A DNA stretch of 64,000 nt, from assembly GCF_037201805.1 (NCBI RefSeq), contig NZ_CP147404.1, positions 596,501 through 660,500 of the forward strand, written 5' to 3'. The translations under genes and the position numbers were made by a program. Below are positions 1-8,811 of this stretch, piece after piece (positions within the stretch are counted from its first letter, which is position 1; every line of letters begins with the position of its first letter). Under the pieces are notes generated by a model. It worked only from the letters and a program-made list of their open reading frames with translations, ran no database searches and was not told where the DNA came from. The stretch comes from Bacillus sp. FJAT-52991. GTDB lineage: Bacteria > Bacillota > Bacilli > Bacillales > Domibacillaceae.

Positions 1-234
1 GCCTGAAGCTGAGGCGTCGTGTTCTATAGAAGAAACTCGCCCATGAAAATAGCCTGGTTCGTCAAAATTTTGACTGATTAGCTCGGAACCGACGATTTGC
101 CCTTTCTCATTTTCAATTAAGCTTCCGTTCGCTTGTGCCGGAAACAATAGCTGTCCAAGACCTGTCATAGCCAATGGGTAGGCGATTCCACATAAAACGA
201 TCATCAATAGTGATAACCGAATGATTTTAAACAT
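1..234 (-). CDS. kdpC: Potassium-transporting ATPase subunit KdpC (partial, N-terminal 78 residues)
   Basis: KdpC is the small single-span subunit that stabilises the KdpFABC high-affinity potassium pump. The visible part starts with ATG at 232-234 behind GGAGGAG. It has one N-terminal membrane segment (about residues 5-30), then the conserved stretch GSELISQNF and YFHGR, then a Ser/Ala-rich turn typical of KdpC. The gene runs off the left edge of the window, so the C-terminal half is not seen. It lies 30 nt downstream of kdpB on the same strand and is the last kdp gene visible; no kdpDE sensor genes are in the window. Confidence 0.93.
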   Translation of the reverse strand, partial: MFKIIRLSLLMIVLCGIAYPLAMTGLGQLLFPAQANGSLIENEKGQIVGSELISQNFDEPGYFHGRVSSIEHDASASG

Positions 235-264
235 GTTAGCTCCTCCATACTGTCACAAATTTTC

Positions 265-2295
265 TTACATGAACAATCCAATGATCATATCAATTAACTT
301 AATGCCGATAAATGGAACAATCACTCCGCCAAGACCGTAGATCATAATGTTTCTTGAGATTAATTGATTGGCGGACATTGGTACGTATTTTACCCCTTTA
401 ATGGCTAACGGGATTAATAATGGAATGATCAACGCATTGAATATGAGAGCCGATAAAATAGCGCTCGTTGGTGAATTCAATCCCATGATATTTAGTGCTT
501 CCATTTCTGGAATTGCTACGGTAAACATCGCAGGGATGATGGCAAAATATTTAGCGACATCATTCGCGATACTAAAGGTTGTTAACGATCCCCGAGTCAT
601 TAATAATTGCTTTCCGATCGACACGACTTCAATGATTTTCGTTGGGTCAGAATCTAAGTCCACCATATTGGCGGCTTCTTTCGCTGCAATTGTTCCGCTG
701 TTCATCGCCAGTCCGACATCGGCTTGTGCAAGGGCAGGGGCATCATTCGTACCATCCCCTGTCATGGCGACTAATTTTCCTTTTTCTTGCTCTTCGCGGA
801 TGACTCTAATTTTATCTTCCGGTTTCGATTCAGCAACGAAATCATCAACACCGGCTTCTTTAGCGATCGTGGCCGCTGTTAATGGATTATCTCCTGTACA
901 CATAATCGTTTTAATTCCCATTTTTCTTAGTTCATCAAAGCGTTCTTTCATCCCGGGTTTGACGGTGTCTTTTAAATAAATGATCCCTAGTATTTCCCCA
1001 TTTTTGGCGACAGCTAACGGAGTGCCACCTTGTTTGGAAATGTCATCTGCGATGGTTTTTAAATCATTGGGAATCATTCCGCCTTTTTCTTTCACCCAGT
1101 GCATGATCGCATCTACAGATCCTTTTCTAAATTCGTTTCCTTTCATATTGATTCCACTCATTCGTTCTTCTGCGGTGAAAGGAATGATTTCCGCTTGTTC
1201 ATAAGCTGACTTTTCCCATGAAGCTTTTCTTTCCTTCGCTAGTTCTAATACGGAGCGACCTTCTGGTGTTTCATCGAATAAGGAAGTGATGACGGCCGTA
1301 TTCATCAGCGTGTTTTGTTCAATGTCTTTGACCGGAAGAAAGTCGGCAGCTAACCGATTGCCGAATGTAATGGTCCCTGTTTTATCAAGAACGATCGTGT
1401 TAATATCACCGGCCGCCTCAACTGCTTTTCCAGACATAGCGATCACATTAAAGCGTGTCACGCGGTCCATCCCAGCGATTCCGATCGCCGACAAGAGGGC
1501 ACCGATCGTCGTTGGGATGAGACAAACGAGCAAGGCGATCAGTGTAGACAGATCTAACTCGACGCCCACGTAATTAGCAATCGGCACTAATGTCACAACA
1601 ACAATTAAAAAGATCATCGTTAATGTCACGAGTAAAATGTTTAAAGCAATTTCATTCGGCGTTTTTTGGCGTGAGGCTCCTTCGACGAGAGCAATCATTT
1701 TATCAAGGAACGACTCGCCGGGATCAGCTGTGATTCGTACCGTGATCCAGTCGCTCACAACTCTTGTACCGCCAGTGACGGAACTAAAGTCTCCACCTGC
1801 TTCTTTAATGACGGGAGCAGATTCCCCTGTAATGGCTGATTCATCGATGGAGGCAAGCCCTTCGATAATCTCACCGTCCCCAGGAATTAATTCTCCCGCT
1901 TCTACTAACACAACATCGCCTTTTCGGAGATCATTAGAAGACACTGATTTGATGTCTCCATTTTTCTGCACTTTATTGGCAACTGTATCTTTCTTTGTTT
2001 GTTTTAAGCTATCAGCTTGTGCTTTTCCACGTCCTTCCGCTAATGCCTCTGCAAAATTACCGAACAAGAGGGTAAACAAAAGGATGAGAAACACGGCGAA
2101 ATTGTAGCCGAACCGTCCTTCTGCTCCAAAGAAGGGTGGAGCAATCATCATTAACAGTACAAATATTGCCCCAATTTCTACTACAAATAGAATCGGATTT
2201 TTGATCATAACAAGTGGATTTAGTTTAACAAAGCTTTGAACAACCGCTTTTTGAAGTGCGGTTGAACTTAGCTTAGGTGTTACATCTTTCATCAT
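265..2295 (-). CDS. kdpB: Potassium-transporting P-type ATPase subunit KdpB
   Basis: This is the catalytic P-type ATPase subunit of the Kdp pump, 676 residues, a normal length. It carries the phosphorylation motif [10 protein letters not shown] (the Asp becomes phosphorylated), TGES in the actuator domain, and [12 protein letters not shown] in the hinge. Membrane helices occur near residues 35-80, 215-275 and in the last 100 residues. The start is ATG-ATG, 16 nt after the kdpA stop, so translation is probably coupled. The long open frames on the opposite strand within it are shadows of its codon pattern. Confidence 0.97.
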   Translation of the reverse strand: MMKDVTPKLSSTALQKAVVQSFVKLNPLVMIKNPILFVVEIGAIFVLLMMIAPPFFGAEGRFGYNFAVFLILLFTLLFGNFAEALAEGRGKAQADSLKQTKKDTVANKVQKNGDIKSVSSNDLRKGDVVLVEAGELIPGDGEIIEGLASIDESAITGESAPVIKEAGGDFSSVTGGTRVVSDWITVRITADPGESFLDKMIALVEGASRQKTPNEIALNILLVTLTMIFLIVVVTLVPIANYVGVELDLSTLIALLVCLIPTTIGALLSAIGIAGMDRVTRFNVIAMSGKAVEAAGDINTIVLDKTGTITFGNRLAADFLPVKDIEQNTLMNTAVITSLFDETPEGRSVLELAKERKASWEKSAYEQAEIIPFTAEERMSGINMKGNEFRKGSVDAIMHWVKEKGGMIPNDLKTIADDISKQGGTPLAVAKNGEILGIIYLKDTVKPGMKERFDELRKMGIKTIMCTGDNPLTAATIAKEAGVDDFVAESKPEDKIRVIREEQEKGKLVAMTGDGTNDAPALAQADVGLAMNSGTIAAKEAANMVDLDSDPTKIIEVVSIGKQLLMTRGSLTTFSIANDVAKYFAIIPAMFTVAIPEMEALNIMGLNSPTSAILSALIFNALIIPLLIPLAIKGVKYVPMSANQLISRNIMIYGLGGVIVPFIGIKLIDMIIGLFM

Positions 2296-2311
2296 TTTTC
2301 ACCTCATTCAA

Positions 2312-3991
2312 TTAGCGAATCGTTAAATATTCTGCGATTGGTCCAAGGGCAAGGACCGGTAAAAAGGTTAAGGCACCTACGATTAACACTGTTCCGATTA
2401 GAAGGCCAGAAAATAACGGTTGGTCCGTTTTAAATGTACCGATCGTTTCCGGGATCGGTTGCTTTTGACTAAGTGAGCCGGCTACTGCTAATAAGGCAAC
2501 GATGGATAAGTATCGTCCAAGCAGCATGACGAGTCCAGTCGAAATATTCCAAAACGGCGTCGCATCGCCCAATCCCTCAAAGCCTGATCCATTGTTTGCT
2601 GCGGATGAAGTGTACTCATATAGCACTTGTGAAATCCCATGGAAGCCAGGGTTGCTAATCGCTTCTTTTCCTAAATCGGTTAAGAAAGCAATGGCTGTTG
2701 GACCAAGGATGATAAGCGGATGAGCCAGTAAAGCGATCGCGATCAGCTTCATTTCCTTAGGCTCAATTTTCCGCCCTAAAAATTCTGGTGTGCGGCCAAC
2801 CATCAATCCACAAATGAACACAGTGATGATGGCATACATGAGCATGTTCACTAAACCAACGCCATCGCCACCAAAAATCGAATTCAGCATCATTAACGCA
2901 AGTGGGGTAATGCTACCAAGCGGCGTTAATGTATCATGCATATTATTCACTGTTCCTGTTGTGGCTGCGGTTGTTACGGTGCTAAATAGGGCCGATTGGG
3001 CAATACCGAATCTCATTTCCTTGCCTTCCATACTACCTTGAGAACCATCCAATCCCATGTTGACAAGAGCTGGATTTCCTTGGCTTTCCGAGAAATAAAT
3101 AAGTGAAAGAAAGGCTAAGAAAATCAATGCCATCGATGAAAAGATCACCCAGCCTTGTTTTTGATTTTTGGCAAATCGTCCGTAAGTGTATGTTAATGCC
3201 GCTGGAATACACCACATCGATAACATTTCAAGTACATTGGTCAACGGGCTAGGGTTTTCAAATGGGTGAGAGGAGTTGACACCGAAAAATCCTCCGCCAT
3301 TTGTTCCTAAATGCTTAATGGACACGAGAGATGCGACTGGTCCAACGGCGATTTCTTGTTTGTCACCAGAAAGAGTCGTTAATTCGATGGACGGATCTAG
3401 CGTTTGCGGTACCTTTAAGCCGACGAGAGCGAGAGTGACGATGATCGCCATCGGGATTAATAGTCTTGTGTGACCTTTCACAAAATCCTCAAAAAAGTTC
3501 CCGAGTGTATTTCCTTTTGACGTGATTCCACGAATGAATGCGATGGCAACGACAATACCTGTGACGGCTGAGGTGAACATCATCATCGTAATAACAGCCA
3601 TTTGTGAAAAATAGGATAATCCGGTTTCTCCGCTATAATGTTGCAAGTTGGTGTTTGTCATGAAGCTGATAATCGTATTAAATGACAAAGTCGGTTCTAT
3701 ATTGTCAATGCCATTTGGATTAAAAGGTAAGTATTTTTGCAGTCGCAAAATTGTATAGCCAACAGCAACGAAAATGATGTTTGTTAGGATAAGCGAGAGG
3801 GTATACTTTTTTGCTGACATATTCGGTCTCTCTTTTAATCCACTGATTTTAAAAATGATGTTTTCAAATGGTTGAAACAGTTTATCTGAAGCATTTGGTT
3901 GGCCAGAGAACACATGATAGATATACGTTCCTAGCGGTTTCACAAGCAGTAAAAGCAAGACCAACACGACGCTTATTTGCAATACATCCAT
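2312..3991 (-). CDS. kdpA: Potassium-transporting ATPase subunit KdpA
   Basis: KdpA is the potassium-selective channel-like subunit of KdpFABC, related to the Trk/Ktr family. It is 559 residues with about ten hydrophobic segments and the family motifs NTNLQHYSGE and GTNGGGFFGVNS. The latter belongs to one of the four selectivity-filter loops. The ATG at 3989-3991 follows a strong GGAGG. It lies 21 nt downstream of kdpF and 16 nt upstream of kdpB. Expression should depend on the two riboswitches and the terminator upstream. Confidence 0.97.
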   Translation of the reverse strand: MDVLQISVVLVLLLLLVKPLGTYIYHVFSGQPNASDKLFQPFENIIFKISGLKERPNMSAKKYTLSLILTNIIFVAVGYTILRLQKYLPFNPNGIDNIEPTLSFNTIISFMTNTNLQHYSGETGLSYFSQMAVITMMMFTSAVTGIVVAIAFIRGITSKGNTLGNFFEDFVKGHTRLLIPMAIIVTLALVGLKVPQTLDPSIELTTLSGDKQEIAVGPVASLVSIKHLGTNGGGFFGVNSSHPFENPSPLTNVLEMLSMWCIPAALTYTYGRFAKNQKQGWVIFSSMALIFLAFLSLIYFSESQGNPALVNMGLDGSQGSMEGKEMRFGIAQSALFSTVTTAATTGTVNNMHDTLTPLGSITPLALMMLNSIFGGDGVGLVNMLMYAIITVFICGLMVGRTPEFLGRKIEPKEMKLIAIALLAHPLIILGPTAIAFLTDLGKEAISNPGFHGISQVLYEYTSSAANNGSGFEGLGDATPFWNISTGLVMLLGRYLSIVALLAVAGSLSQKQPIPETIGTFKTDQPLFSGLLIGTVLIVGALTFLPVLALGPIAEYLTIR

Positions 3992-4012
3992 GGGGGGAAT
4001 CCTCCTTCATTT

Positions 4013-4090
4013 TTAAAACTTTTCTGGGTGAATAAGCACATAAAGTAGAAAAAATAATAGACAAATAGTTACAAAGGCAGCGAACATCAT
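4013..4090 (-). CDS. kdpF: Potassium-transporting ATPase subunit KdpF (25 aa)
   Basis: This is a 25-residue single-span peptide, starting MMFAAFVTIC and ending LLYVLIHPEKF. The xLxPEKF ending is the recognised hallmark of KdpF, the lipid-like stabiliser of the Kdp complex. The start ATG overlaps the stop codon of the tiny upstream ORF (ATGA at 4087-4090), with GGAGG 8 nt before it. It is too short for ordinary gene calling and is easily missed. Confidence 0.88.
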   Translation of the reverse strand: MMFAAFVTICLLFFLLYVLIHPEKF

Positions 4091-4188
4091 GATTCATTTC
4101 CTCCGATCGTTTGATGACACCAAGAAATAAAGAGAAAAAACAAGCCAAAGATGGTAGCGAGCAACACGACCATGGATACATCTAGCAA
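4087..4188 (-). CDS. Tiny membrane protein leading the kdp operon (33 aa, unnamed)
   Basis: A 33-residue frame begins at TTG (4186-4188) behind AAGGAGTG with 7-nt spacing and ends in an ATGA overlap with kdpF. It reads as a short lead, one hydrophobic helix (VVLLATIFGLFFLFISW), then a polar tail CHQTIGGNES. An internal ATG at 4171-4173 is a weaker alternative start. The ribosome binding site, the coupled overlap and the position between the leader terminator and kdpF argue that it is translated. Short one-helix ORFs just before kdpF are, as I recall, also present in other kdp operons. Its function is unknown. Confidence 0.6.
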   Translation of the reverse strand: MLDVSMVVLLATIFGLFFLFISWCHQTIGGNES

Positions 4189-4230
4189 GTGAAAACACTC
4201 CTTTTTTGTTAAATAATTGTTTTAAGGGAA

Positions 4231-4276
4231 CAAAAAAGAAGCCTGCAGGAAGAGGTCACTCTTCCTGCGGCTTCTT
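4231..4276 (-). terminator. Intrinsic terminator of the kdp leader
   Basis: On the minus strand the sequence forms an 18-bp, nearly perfect stem (arms 4259-4276 and 4237-4254) with a 4-nt loop, followed by TTTTTTG. It lies between the proximal c-di-AMP aptamer and the first kdp ORF, so it is the likely expression platform. Binding of c-di-AMP would favour this terminator and shut off kdp. Confidence 0.88.
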
Positions 4277-4317
4277 ATACGGCATAGGAAAATTAGCCGT
4301 GTGAATACACAGAATTC

Positions 4318-4452
4318 GTGTTGCCTCTCTCAATGCGCTGACGAGGTTAGCTGACGGATTCGGGCTTGAGAGTGCCCTACTCAATATTTTGAGATTCACC
4401 CCATGTGACTCATGAGCCACGGTTGGTTCCCCCGCTTCCTAAAAAATTAGGA
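4318..4452 (-). ncRNA. c-di-AMP riboswitch (ydaO/yuaA class), proximal copy
   Basis: Read on the minus strand, the ydaO-class signature blocks appear in order: AGCGGGGGAACCAACC, GGGGTGAATCTC, GAGTAGGGC, then CCGAATCCGTCAGCTAACC with CGTCAGCGC. This class binds cyclic di-AMP and usually turns off potassium importers. The terminator at 4231-4276 follows immediately. Boundaries are approximate and were set from the conserved blocks and flanking complementary bases. Confidence 0.92.
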
Positions 4453-4519
4453 ACTAAGCAAAATAGATGCATACGTTTTAATTATTTAATTTTTAGTTTA
4501 TTGATTAAATACTCACCAT

Positions 4520-4650
4520 CTCTCTCTCACAACGCTTACGAGGTTAGCTGACGGATTCGGACAGCAAGAGTTGCCCTACTCACTATTTTGAGATTCACCC
4601 CAGTGTTCTTTGGTTCCCCCGCTCCTCATGATCTTCATGTAGAACTCAGC
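4520..4650 (-). ncRNA. c-di-AMP riboswitch (ydaO/yuaA class), distal copy
   Basis: A second complete set of the same blocks lies upstream of the first: GAGCGGGGGAACCAAAG, GGGGTGAATCTC, GAGTAGGGCAAC, CCGAATCCGTCAGCTAACC and CGTAAGCG. The conserved core is nearly identical to the proximal copy, while the peripheral stems differ in sequence and length. The AT-rich linker (about 4453-4519) shows no strong hairpin with a T-run. Both aptamers therefore appear to feed the single terminator at 4231-4276. Confidence 0.9.
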
Positions 4651-4726
4651 GAATTAGAAAAATTTCTTAACAAAAATTAAGATGATGTCATTCTAGTCCT
4701 ATTGCGACAACTTGTAAAGAATAAAA

Positions 4727-4783
4727 ATTCGACAAGAACCGAGGGGGAGAGGTGTCTGTCCCTCCTTGGTTTTTGTCGAATAA
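4727..4783 (+). repeat. Dispersed repeat, copy A (with an extra inverted arm)
   Basis: The forward unit at 4748-4781 has a diverged core GGTGTCTGTC and the tail TTTTTGTCGAAT. An inverted arm at 4727-4745 (ATTCGACAAGAACCGAGGG) can pair with the tail to form a long hairpin. It is the only copy in the window with both arms, and may be closest to a full-length form. It lies between the riboswitch leader and the terminator of the thioesterase gene. Confidence 0.8.
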
Positions 4784-4817
4784 AAAAAGAAAGCCACCTG
4801 TGAATGGTGGTTTTCTT
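4782..4817 (-). terminator. Terminator of the thioesterase gene
   Basis: On the minus strand an 11-bp stem (4807-4817 with 4789-4799, core ACCACC/GGTGGC) is followed by TTTTTTTA. It is placed 30 nt after the stop codon of the thioesterase gene. Confidence 0.85.
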
Positions 4818-4846
4818 TGTAGCTATGAGGGTGATTGAGCGAATAC

Positions 4847-5332
4847 TCAGTCTTTTTTAGCGAAGGTGCTTGGCATGACAACAGCAATCACTTCTCCACG
4901 AGCACAAAGCATGTCATCTGCAAAGACTTCTGTTTCGACTTTCCACTTTTTCGGATGAATTTCTGTGACGGACCCGATAGCCACTAACGGTACGTCTTGT
5001 GGAGTTGGTTTCAGGAAATTCACATTGAGCGAAGCGGTTACAAAACGTGGGGGAGTTGCTCCATCCCCAACTTCATGTCCATTTTTTCGATGTAAAGCTA
5101 AGGCAGCTGACCCCGTTCCGTGACAATCGATTAATGATGCGACTAAACCACCATATACAAAACCTGGAATCGCCGTGTGTTCTGGACGAGGCATATAAAC
5201 GGTTTTCGTTTGCTCACCATCCCAGCCTGTGCGAAAATGATGCCCCTCTTCATTTAAACGACCACAACCATAACACCAAGCAAAATCATCTGGATATTCA
5301 TCTTGAATCGACTTGACAACTTGTTCAATCAC
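4847..5332 (-). CDS. PaaI-type hotdog-fold thioesterase
   Basis: The 161-residue protein belongs to the PaaI/YigI-like hotdog superfamily, which hydrolyses acyl-CoA thioesters. It has a cysteine pair near the N-terminus (CYGCGRLNEEG), the hotdog helix region with GFVYGGLVASLIDCHGTGSA (Asp and His at the usual acidic/polar positions), and the strand motif VNFLKPTP. I chose the GTG at 5330-5332 behind AAAGGAGGG. The longer frame to 5383 reads through the dispersed repeat (copy B) and has no better ribosome binding site. It is monocistronic. The substrate cannot be told from the sequence. Confidence 0.85.
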   Translation of the reverse strand: MIEQVVKSIQDEYPDDFAWCYGCGRLNEEGHHFRTGWDGEQTKTVYMPRPEHTAIPGFVYGGLVASLIDCHGTGSAALALHRKNGHEVGDGATPPRFVTASLNVNFLKPTPQDVPLVAIGSVTEIHPKKWKVETEVFADDMLCARGEVIAVVMPSTFAKKD

Positions 5333-5369
5333 ATTGCTCCCTCCTTTTGTCAGAATATTATAACACGTC

Positions 5370-5401
5370 GAGGTGCCAGTCACTCCTCGAGTTTTGTCGA
5401 A
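5370..5401 (+). repeat. Dispersed repeat, copy B
   Basis: Core GGTGCCAGTCAC and tail GTTTTGTCGAA on the plus strand. It lies in the 5' region of the minus-strand thioesterase gene and just upstream of the promoter of the mtn operon. Confidence 0.8.
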
Positions 5402-5432
5402 GGATAATTTTTCAGTTTTTTTAAAAATTTTG

Positions 5433-5462
5433 TTGACAGTTTGTTAGGGGTCGTGGCATAAT
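5433..5462 (+). promoter_or_regulatory. Probable sigma-A promoter of the mtn operon
   Basis: TTGACA at 5433-5438 and CATAAT at 5457-5462 are separated by 18 nt. It sits about 40 nt before the SAM aptamer, the right place for the riboswitch transcript. Confidence 0.7.
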
Positions 5463-5502
5463 CCTAGTTAATCTATGAGATATACAAATTTAATAAAATG
5501 AT

Positions 5503-5604
5503 TCTTATCAAGAGCAGGCGGAGGGATGAGCCCAATGAAGCCCGGCAACCGACTCGTTATGAGCACGGTGCTAATTCTCACAACAGATATGTTGACAGAT
5601 AAGA
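5503..5604 (+). ncRNA. SAM-I (S-box) riboswitch
   Basis: The S-box signature is intact: CTTATCAAGAG at the 5' side of P1, GGCGGAGGGATGAGCCC, ATGAAGCCCGGCAACC, and the closing GATAAG. P1 pairs 5504-5509 with 5598-5603. S-box RNAs terminate transcription when S-adenosylmethionine is plentiful, and this one controls the nine-gene methionine salvage operon downstream. Confidence 0.96.
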
Positions 5605-5618
5605 AGTTGTTTTTTCGG

Positions 5619-5649
5619 AAACCTCTTCTTATTTGAAGAGGTTTTTTTA
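5619..5649 (+). terminator. S-box expression-platform terminator
   Basis: The stem AAACCTCTTC with GAAGAGGTTT, followed by a run of T, lies 15 nt after the aptamer. AAGAAGTTG (about 5601-5609) just upstream could take part in an alternative antiterminator. Confidence 0.9.
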
Positions 5650-5691
5650 TTGTATATGCGTGTGTAATTGAAAAATTGTGAGGTGACAAAG

Positions 5692-6912
5692 ATGAGTGGG
5701 GTAACAGCTGTTTATCAAATCATTGCTAATAAAGACAGTTTGCCGAAAAAAGCAGAAGGCATCGCTCTAGGGTTAACAGTTGGATCTTGGACGGATCTTC
5801 CGCTGCTTGAGCAGGAGCAGTTAAAAAAACATAAGGGTCATGTGGTGGAGATAAAAGAAATGGGAGAAGATGCTTTAGGGAAAACGATGGCGGAAATCCA
5901 CATTCGCTTTCCACGAGCGAACTTTTCAACAGATATTCCTGCTATGTTAACGACGACATTTGGCAAATTATCGCTAGATGGCCAAGTGAAACTAGTCGAT
6001 TTAAAGTTAGATGACGAGCTATTAGCTGATTTTCCTGGTCCTCGATTTGGTATTAGCGGCATCCGCAAACAACTCGACATTTATGACCGTCCGCTAATTA
6101 TGAGCATTTTTAAAGGCGTGATCGGCCGCGATATGAATTATTTGCTCGATCAATTGCGGGAACAGGCTCTAGGCGGTGTGGACCTCGTTAAAGATGATGA
6201 AATTCTTTTTGATAATGAACTTACTCCATTTGATAAAAGAATCACAGAAGGAAAAAAGGTTCTCGATCAAGTGTACGAGGAAACAGGGCACCGCACATTG
6301 TACGCGGTCAATTTAACTGGACGCACGTTTAAATTAAGGGAAAAAGCAAGACGAGCAAAAGAGTTAGGTGCTGACATTCTGTTATTTAATGTCTTCACTT
6401 ATGGCTTAGATGTGCTGCAAGGCTTACGTGAGGATGAGGAAATCGCTTTGCCGATTATGGCTCATCCGGCATTTAGCGGTGCGATCGCTTCTTCGGAAAG
6501 ATACGGCCTCTCTTATTCTTTGTTGTTAGGCACATTGACTAGATTAGCAGGAGCGGATTTTTCTTTATTTCCATCGCCTTATGGCAGCGTGGCGTTAGAG
6601 AGGGAGAAAGTGATAAAAGTAAAAGAAGCGTTAACGAGAGAGTCTTCTTTAAAACCAGCTTTTCCAGTCCCATCAGCGGGAATTCATCCGGGCCTTGTTC
6701 CGTTATTGATCAATGATTTTGGTAACGACTGCGTTATTAATGCAGGTGGAGGTGTTCACGGACACCCATTAGGCGCGAAAGGTGGAGGTCGAGCTTTTCG
6801 GCAAGCAGTGGACGCCGTTCAAGCGGGTATTCCTTTACCAGAAGCAACAACTAGCATTGAATTACAAGAAGCGATTCGATTATGGGGATGGAAGGACGGT
6901 ATCACATCTTGA
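5692..6912 (+). CDS. mtnW: 2,3-diketo-5-methylthiopentyl-1-phosphate enolase (RuBisCO-like)
   Basis: MtnW enolises the diketo intermediate of methylthioadenosine salvage. The 406-residue protein is a RuBisCO-like protein: an N-terminal alpha/beta domain to about residue 125, then a TIM barrel with the phosphate/metal region [10 protein letters not shown] (the Lys-Asp-Asp-Glu of RuBisCO loop 2) and [15 protein letters not shown]. The ATG at 5692 follows GAGGTGAC. The frame extends upstream to a TTG at 5668 without a better ribosome binding site. It is first in the operon and its stop overlaps mtnX. Confidence 0.96.
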   Translation: MSGVTAVYQIIANKDSLPKKAEGIALGLTVGSWTDLPLLEQEQLKKHKGHVVEIKEMGEDALGKTMAEIHIRFPRANFSTDIPAMLTTTFGKLSLDGQVKLVDLKLDDELLADFPGPRFGISGIRKQLDIYDRPLIMSIFKGVIGRDMNYLLDQLREQALGGVDLVKDDEILFDNELTPFDKRITEGKKVLDQVYEETGHRTLYAVNLTGRTFKLREKARRAKELGADILLFNVFTYGLDVLQGLREDEEIALPIMAHPAFSGAIASSERYGLSYSLLLGTLTRLAGADFSLFPSPYGSVALEREKVIKVKEALTRESSLKPAFPVPSAGIHPGLVPLLINDFGNDCVINAGGGVHGHPLGAKGGGRAFRQAVDAVQAGIPLPEATTSIELQEAIRLWGWKDGITS

Positions 6913-7577
6913 AACAACCAATTATTTTTTGCGACTTTGATGGAACGGTAACAAAAAAAGATAATATTGCGAGCATTATGGAGCGTTTTGCTCCTCCTGA
7001 ATGTGAGAAATTGAAGGATGCGATTCTTGCTCAGGAGCTAAGTATTCAAGAAGGAGTGGGCCAAATGTTTGCGCTATTGCCTTCTTCTTTACAGCAAGAC
7101 ATCGTCGATTTTGTCTTGGAAACAGCGGAAATCAGAGAGGGCTTTTCTGACTTCGTTCAATATGCGAAAAAACAAGGGATTCCTCTTTATATCGTTAGCG
7201 GAGGCATTGATTTTTTTGTAAAGCCAATGTTGGAGTCTTTCGATTCGATTGCCGGCGTACACTGCAATCAAGCTGATTTTAGTGGAGACACGATCCAGAT
7301 TCAATGGCCGCATGTTTGTGATGAACAATGTCCGAATCAACATTGTGGTTGTTGTAAGCCAACGATTATCCGCCAATTGGTGAATGCGGATACACATACA
7401 GTTGTTATTGGTGATTCAGTCACTGATTTACAAGCGGCTAAGATTGCCGATACGGTCATTGCCAGAGATTATTTATCGGAAAAATGCGCGGCCCTGTCAA
7501 TTCCATTTCAATCGTTTGAAACGTTCTATGACTGCATTGAAGTGTTAGAAAACCTACAGGGAGTGGGGAGAAAATGA
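6909..7577 (+). CDS. mtnX: 2-hydroxy-3-keto-5-methylthiopentenyl-1-phosphate phosphatase
   Basis: MtnX is the HAD-family phosphatase that acts after MtnW. It has the catalytic DFDGTVT motif at the N-terminus, VSGG in the second HAD motif, and GDSVTD for magnesium binding. A cysteine cluster ([13 protein letters not shown]) matches the metal-binding insert of B. subtilis MtnX. I favour the TTG at 6909, overlapping the mtnW stop, because it gives the family N-terminus ([11 protein letters not shown]). ATG codons at 6882 and 6888 lie inside mtnW. The 3' end overlaps mtnB by ATGA. Confidence 0.93.
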   Translation: MKQPIIFCDFDGTVTKKDNIASIMERFAPPECEKLKDAILAQELSIQEGVGQMFALLPSSLQQDIVDFVLETAEIREGFSDFVQYAKKQGIPLYIVSGGIDFFVKPMLESFDSIAGVHCNQADFSGDTIQIQWPHVCDEQCPNQHCGCCKPTIIRQLVNADTHTVVIGDSVTDLQAAKIADTVIARDYLSEKCAALSIPFQSFETFYDCIEVLENLQGVGRK

Positions 7578-8197
7578 GTATATACGTTACTCGTGCTTAC
7601 GAGCTGAGCGAGATTAAAGAGGAGCTGGCGGCTCGGGACTGGTTTATGGGAACAAGCGGAAACTTAGCGATCAAGGTTCAAGATGATCCCATTCAATTTC
7701 TTGTCACTGCTAGTGGCAAAGATAAGCGAAAAAAGACGAGTGAAGATTTTTTGCTTGTCGATGGGGAAGGGAATCCAGTGGAAGAGACGAACTTGAAGCC
7801 GTCAGCGGAAACACTTTTGCATTGTGAAATTTATCGCCGAACGAACGCGGGCTGTAGCTTGCATGTACATACGGTGGCGAATAATGTGATTTCTGAGCTG
7901 TATGGAGATAAGAGGCGAGTGGTGTTTCAAGGTCAAGAGCTGATCAAGGCATTTGGCCGATGGGAAGAGGATGCGAAATGGCCGATTCCCATCATCCCTA
8001 ACTATGCGGATATTCCAACTTTAGCGGCTGCGATGGTTCCCTTTGTGAATGAAGAGAAGGGGGCCGTATTGATCCGAAACCATGGTATTACCGTCTGGGG
8101 GAAAGATGGCTTTGAAGCGAAGAAAGTGCTCGAAGCGTGTGAATTTTTATTTCAGTATCAACTGGCGCTTATTCAAGCGAAAGCAAATCTCTTTTGA
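7574..8197 (+). CDS. mtnB: Methylthioribulose-1-phosphate dehydratase
   Basis: This is a class II aldolase-family zinc enzyme, 207 residues, that dehydrates methylthioribulose 1-phosphate. Seen: [10 protein letters not shown] near the N-terminus, a Glu in [10 protein letters not shown], the zinc ligands HVHT, and the third ligand in [10 protein letters not shown]. Its ATG overlaps the mtnX stop (ATGA) behind GGGAGTGGGG. The order W-X-B-D is that of B. subtilis. Confidence 0.95.
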   Translation: MSIYVTRAYELSEIKEELAARDWFMGTSGNLAIKVQDDPIQFLVTASGKDKRKKTSEDFLLVDGEGNPVEETNLKPSAETLLHCEIYRRTNAGCSLHVHTVANNVISELYGDKRRVVFQGQELIKAFGRWEEDAKWPIPIIPNYADIPTLAAAMVPFVNEEKGAVLIRNHGITVWGKDGFEAKKVLEACEFLFQYQLALIQAKANLF

Positions 8198-8239
8198 ATT
8201 TTTAAAATTCACAATATTACAAAAGTAGGGGGAGTCAAC

Positions 8240-8752
8240 ATGACAACGATTAAAATTCAAGAAACAAATGAAATGATCGACAATCAAGAGGAAGTGGTTT
8301 CATTTTTACAGCAACAGGATGTGATTTATGAGCAATGGGATATCGAGAAATTACCAGCTGAGTTACAAGGGAAATATGTGTTGAGTGAAGAAGAAAAGCA
8401 AGCGATATTACAAGCGTTTGAAGCAGAAATTCAGGATATTTCAGCAAGAAGAGGCTACCAAGCTTGGGATGTGATCTCACTAGCCGAACATACACCAAAT
8501 CTGGAAGAACTATTGAAAAAGTTTCAGCACGAGCATCATCATACGGACGATGAAGTGCGCTTTATTGCTAGCGGTCATGGAGTATTTGTCATTCAAGCGA
8601 AAAACGGCCAATTTTTCGAAGTCCACCTCAACCCAGGTGACCTGATCTCCGTTCCAGAAGGTGTCCGTCATTACTTCACACTCGCTGAAGACCGCCAAGT
8701 AGTCGCCGTTCGCATCTTCGTCACCGAAGAAGGCTGGGTCCCGGTATACTAG
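8240..8752 (+). CDS. mtnD: Acireductone dioxygenase
   Basis: This cupin dioxygenase cleaves acireductone to the keto precursor of methionine. It is 170 residues, with the metal motif HEHHHTDDEVRFI (two His and a Glu) and the distant His in VPEGVRHYF. The GGGGGAG ribosome binding site is well placed. The stop codon is part of the dispersed repeat copy C, whose first bases AGG complete the TAG. Confidence 0.96.
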   Translation: MTTIKIQETNEMIDNQEEVVSFLQQQDVIYEQWDIEKLPAELQGKYVLSEEEKQAILQAFEAEIQDISARRGYQAWDVISLAEHTPNLEELLKKFQHEHHHTDDEVRFIASGHGVFVIQAKNGQFFEVHLNPGDLISVPEGVRHYFTLAEDRQVVAVRIFVTEEGWVPVY

Positions 8753-8782
8753 GTGCCTGGCACGCCTCGGAATTTGTCGAAT
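8751..8782 (+). repeat. Dispersed repeat, copy C
   Basis: Core AGGTGCCTGGCAC and tail ATTTGTCGAAT, starting inside the mtnD stop codon. There is no terminator hairpin with a T-run here, so the operon probably continues into the transporter genes. Confidence 0.8.
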
Positions 8783-8811
8783 AATATGTGTTTGAATTGG
8801 AGGAGTTTTAC

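Noticed and set aside
368-2107. Long open frames on the plus strand opposite kdpB
   Set aside because: They are antisense shadows of a well-conserved ATPase gene, with no ribosome binding sites and no recognisable domains.
4699-4887. Minus-strand frame of 62 codons covering the thioesterase terminator
   Set aside because: It runs through a terminator and repeat copy A and has no ribosome binding site.
5333-5383. Longer N-terminus for the thioesterase
   Set aside because: These codons come from the dispersed repeat, and the GTG at 5330-5332 has a far better ribosome binding site.
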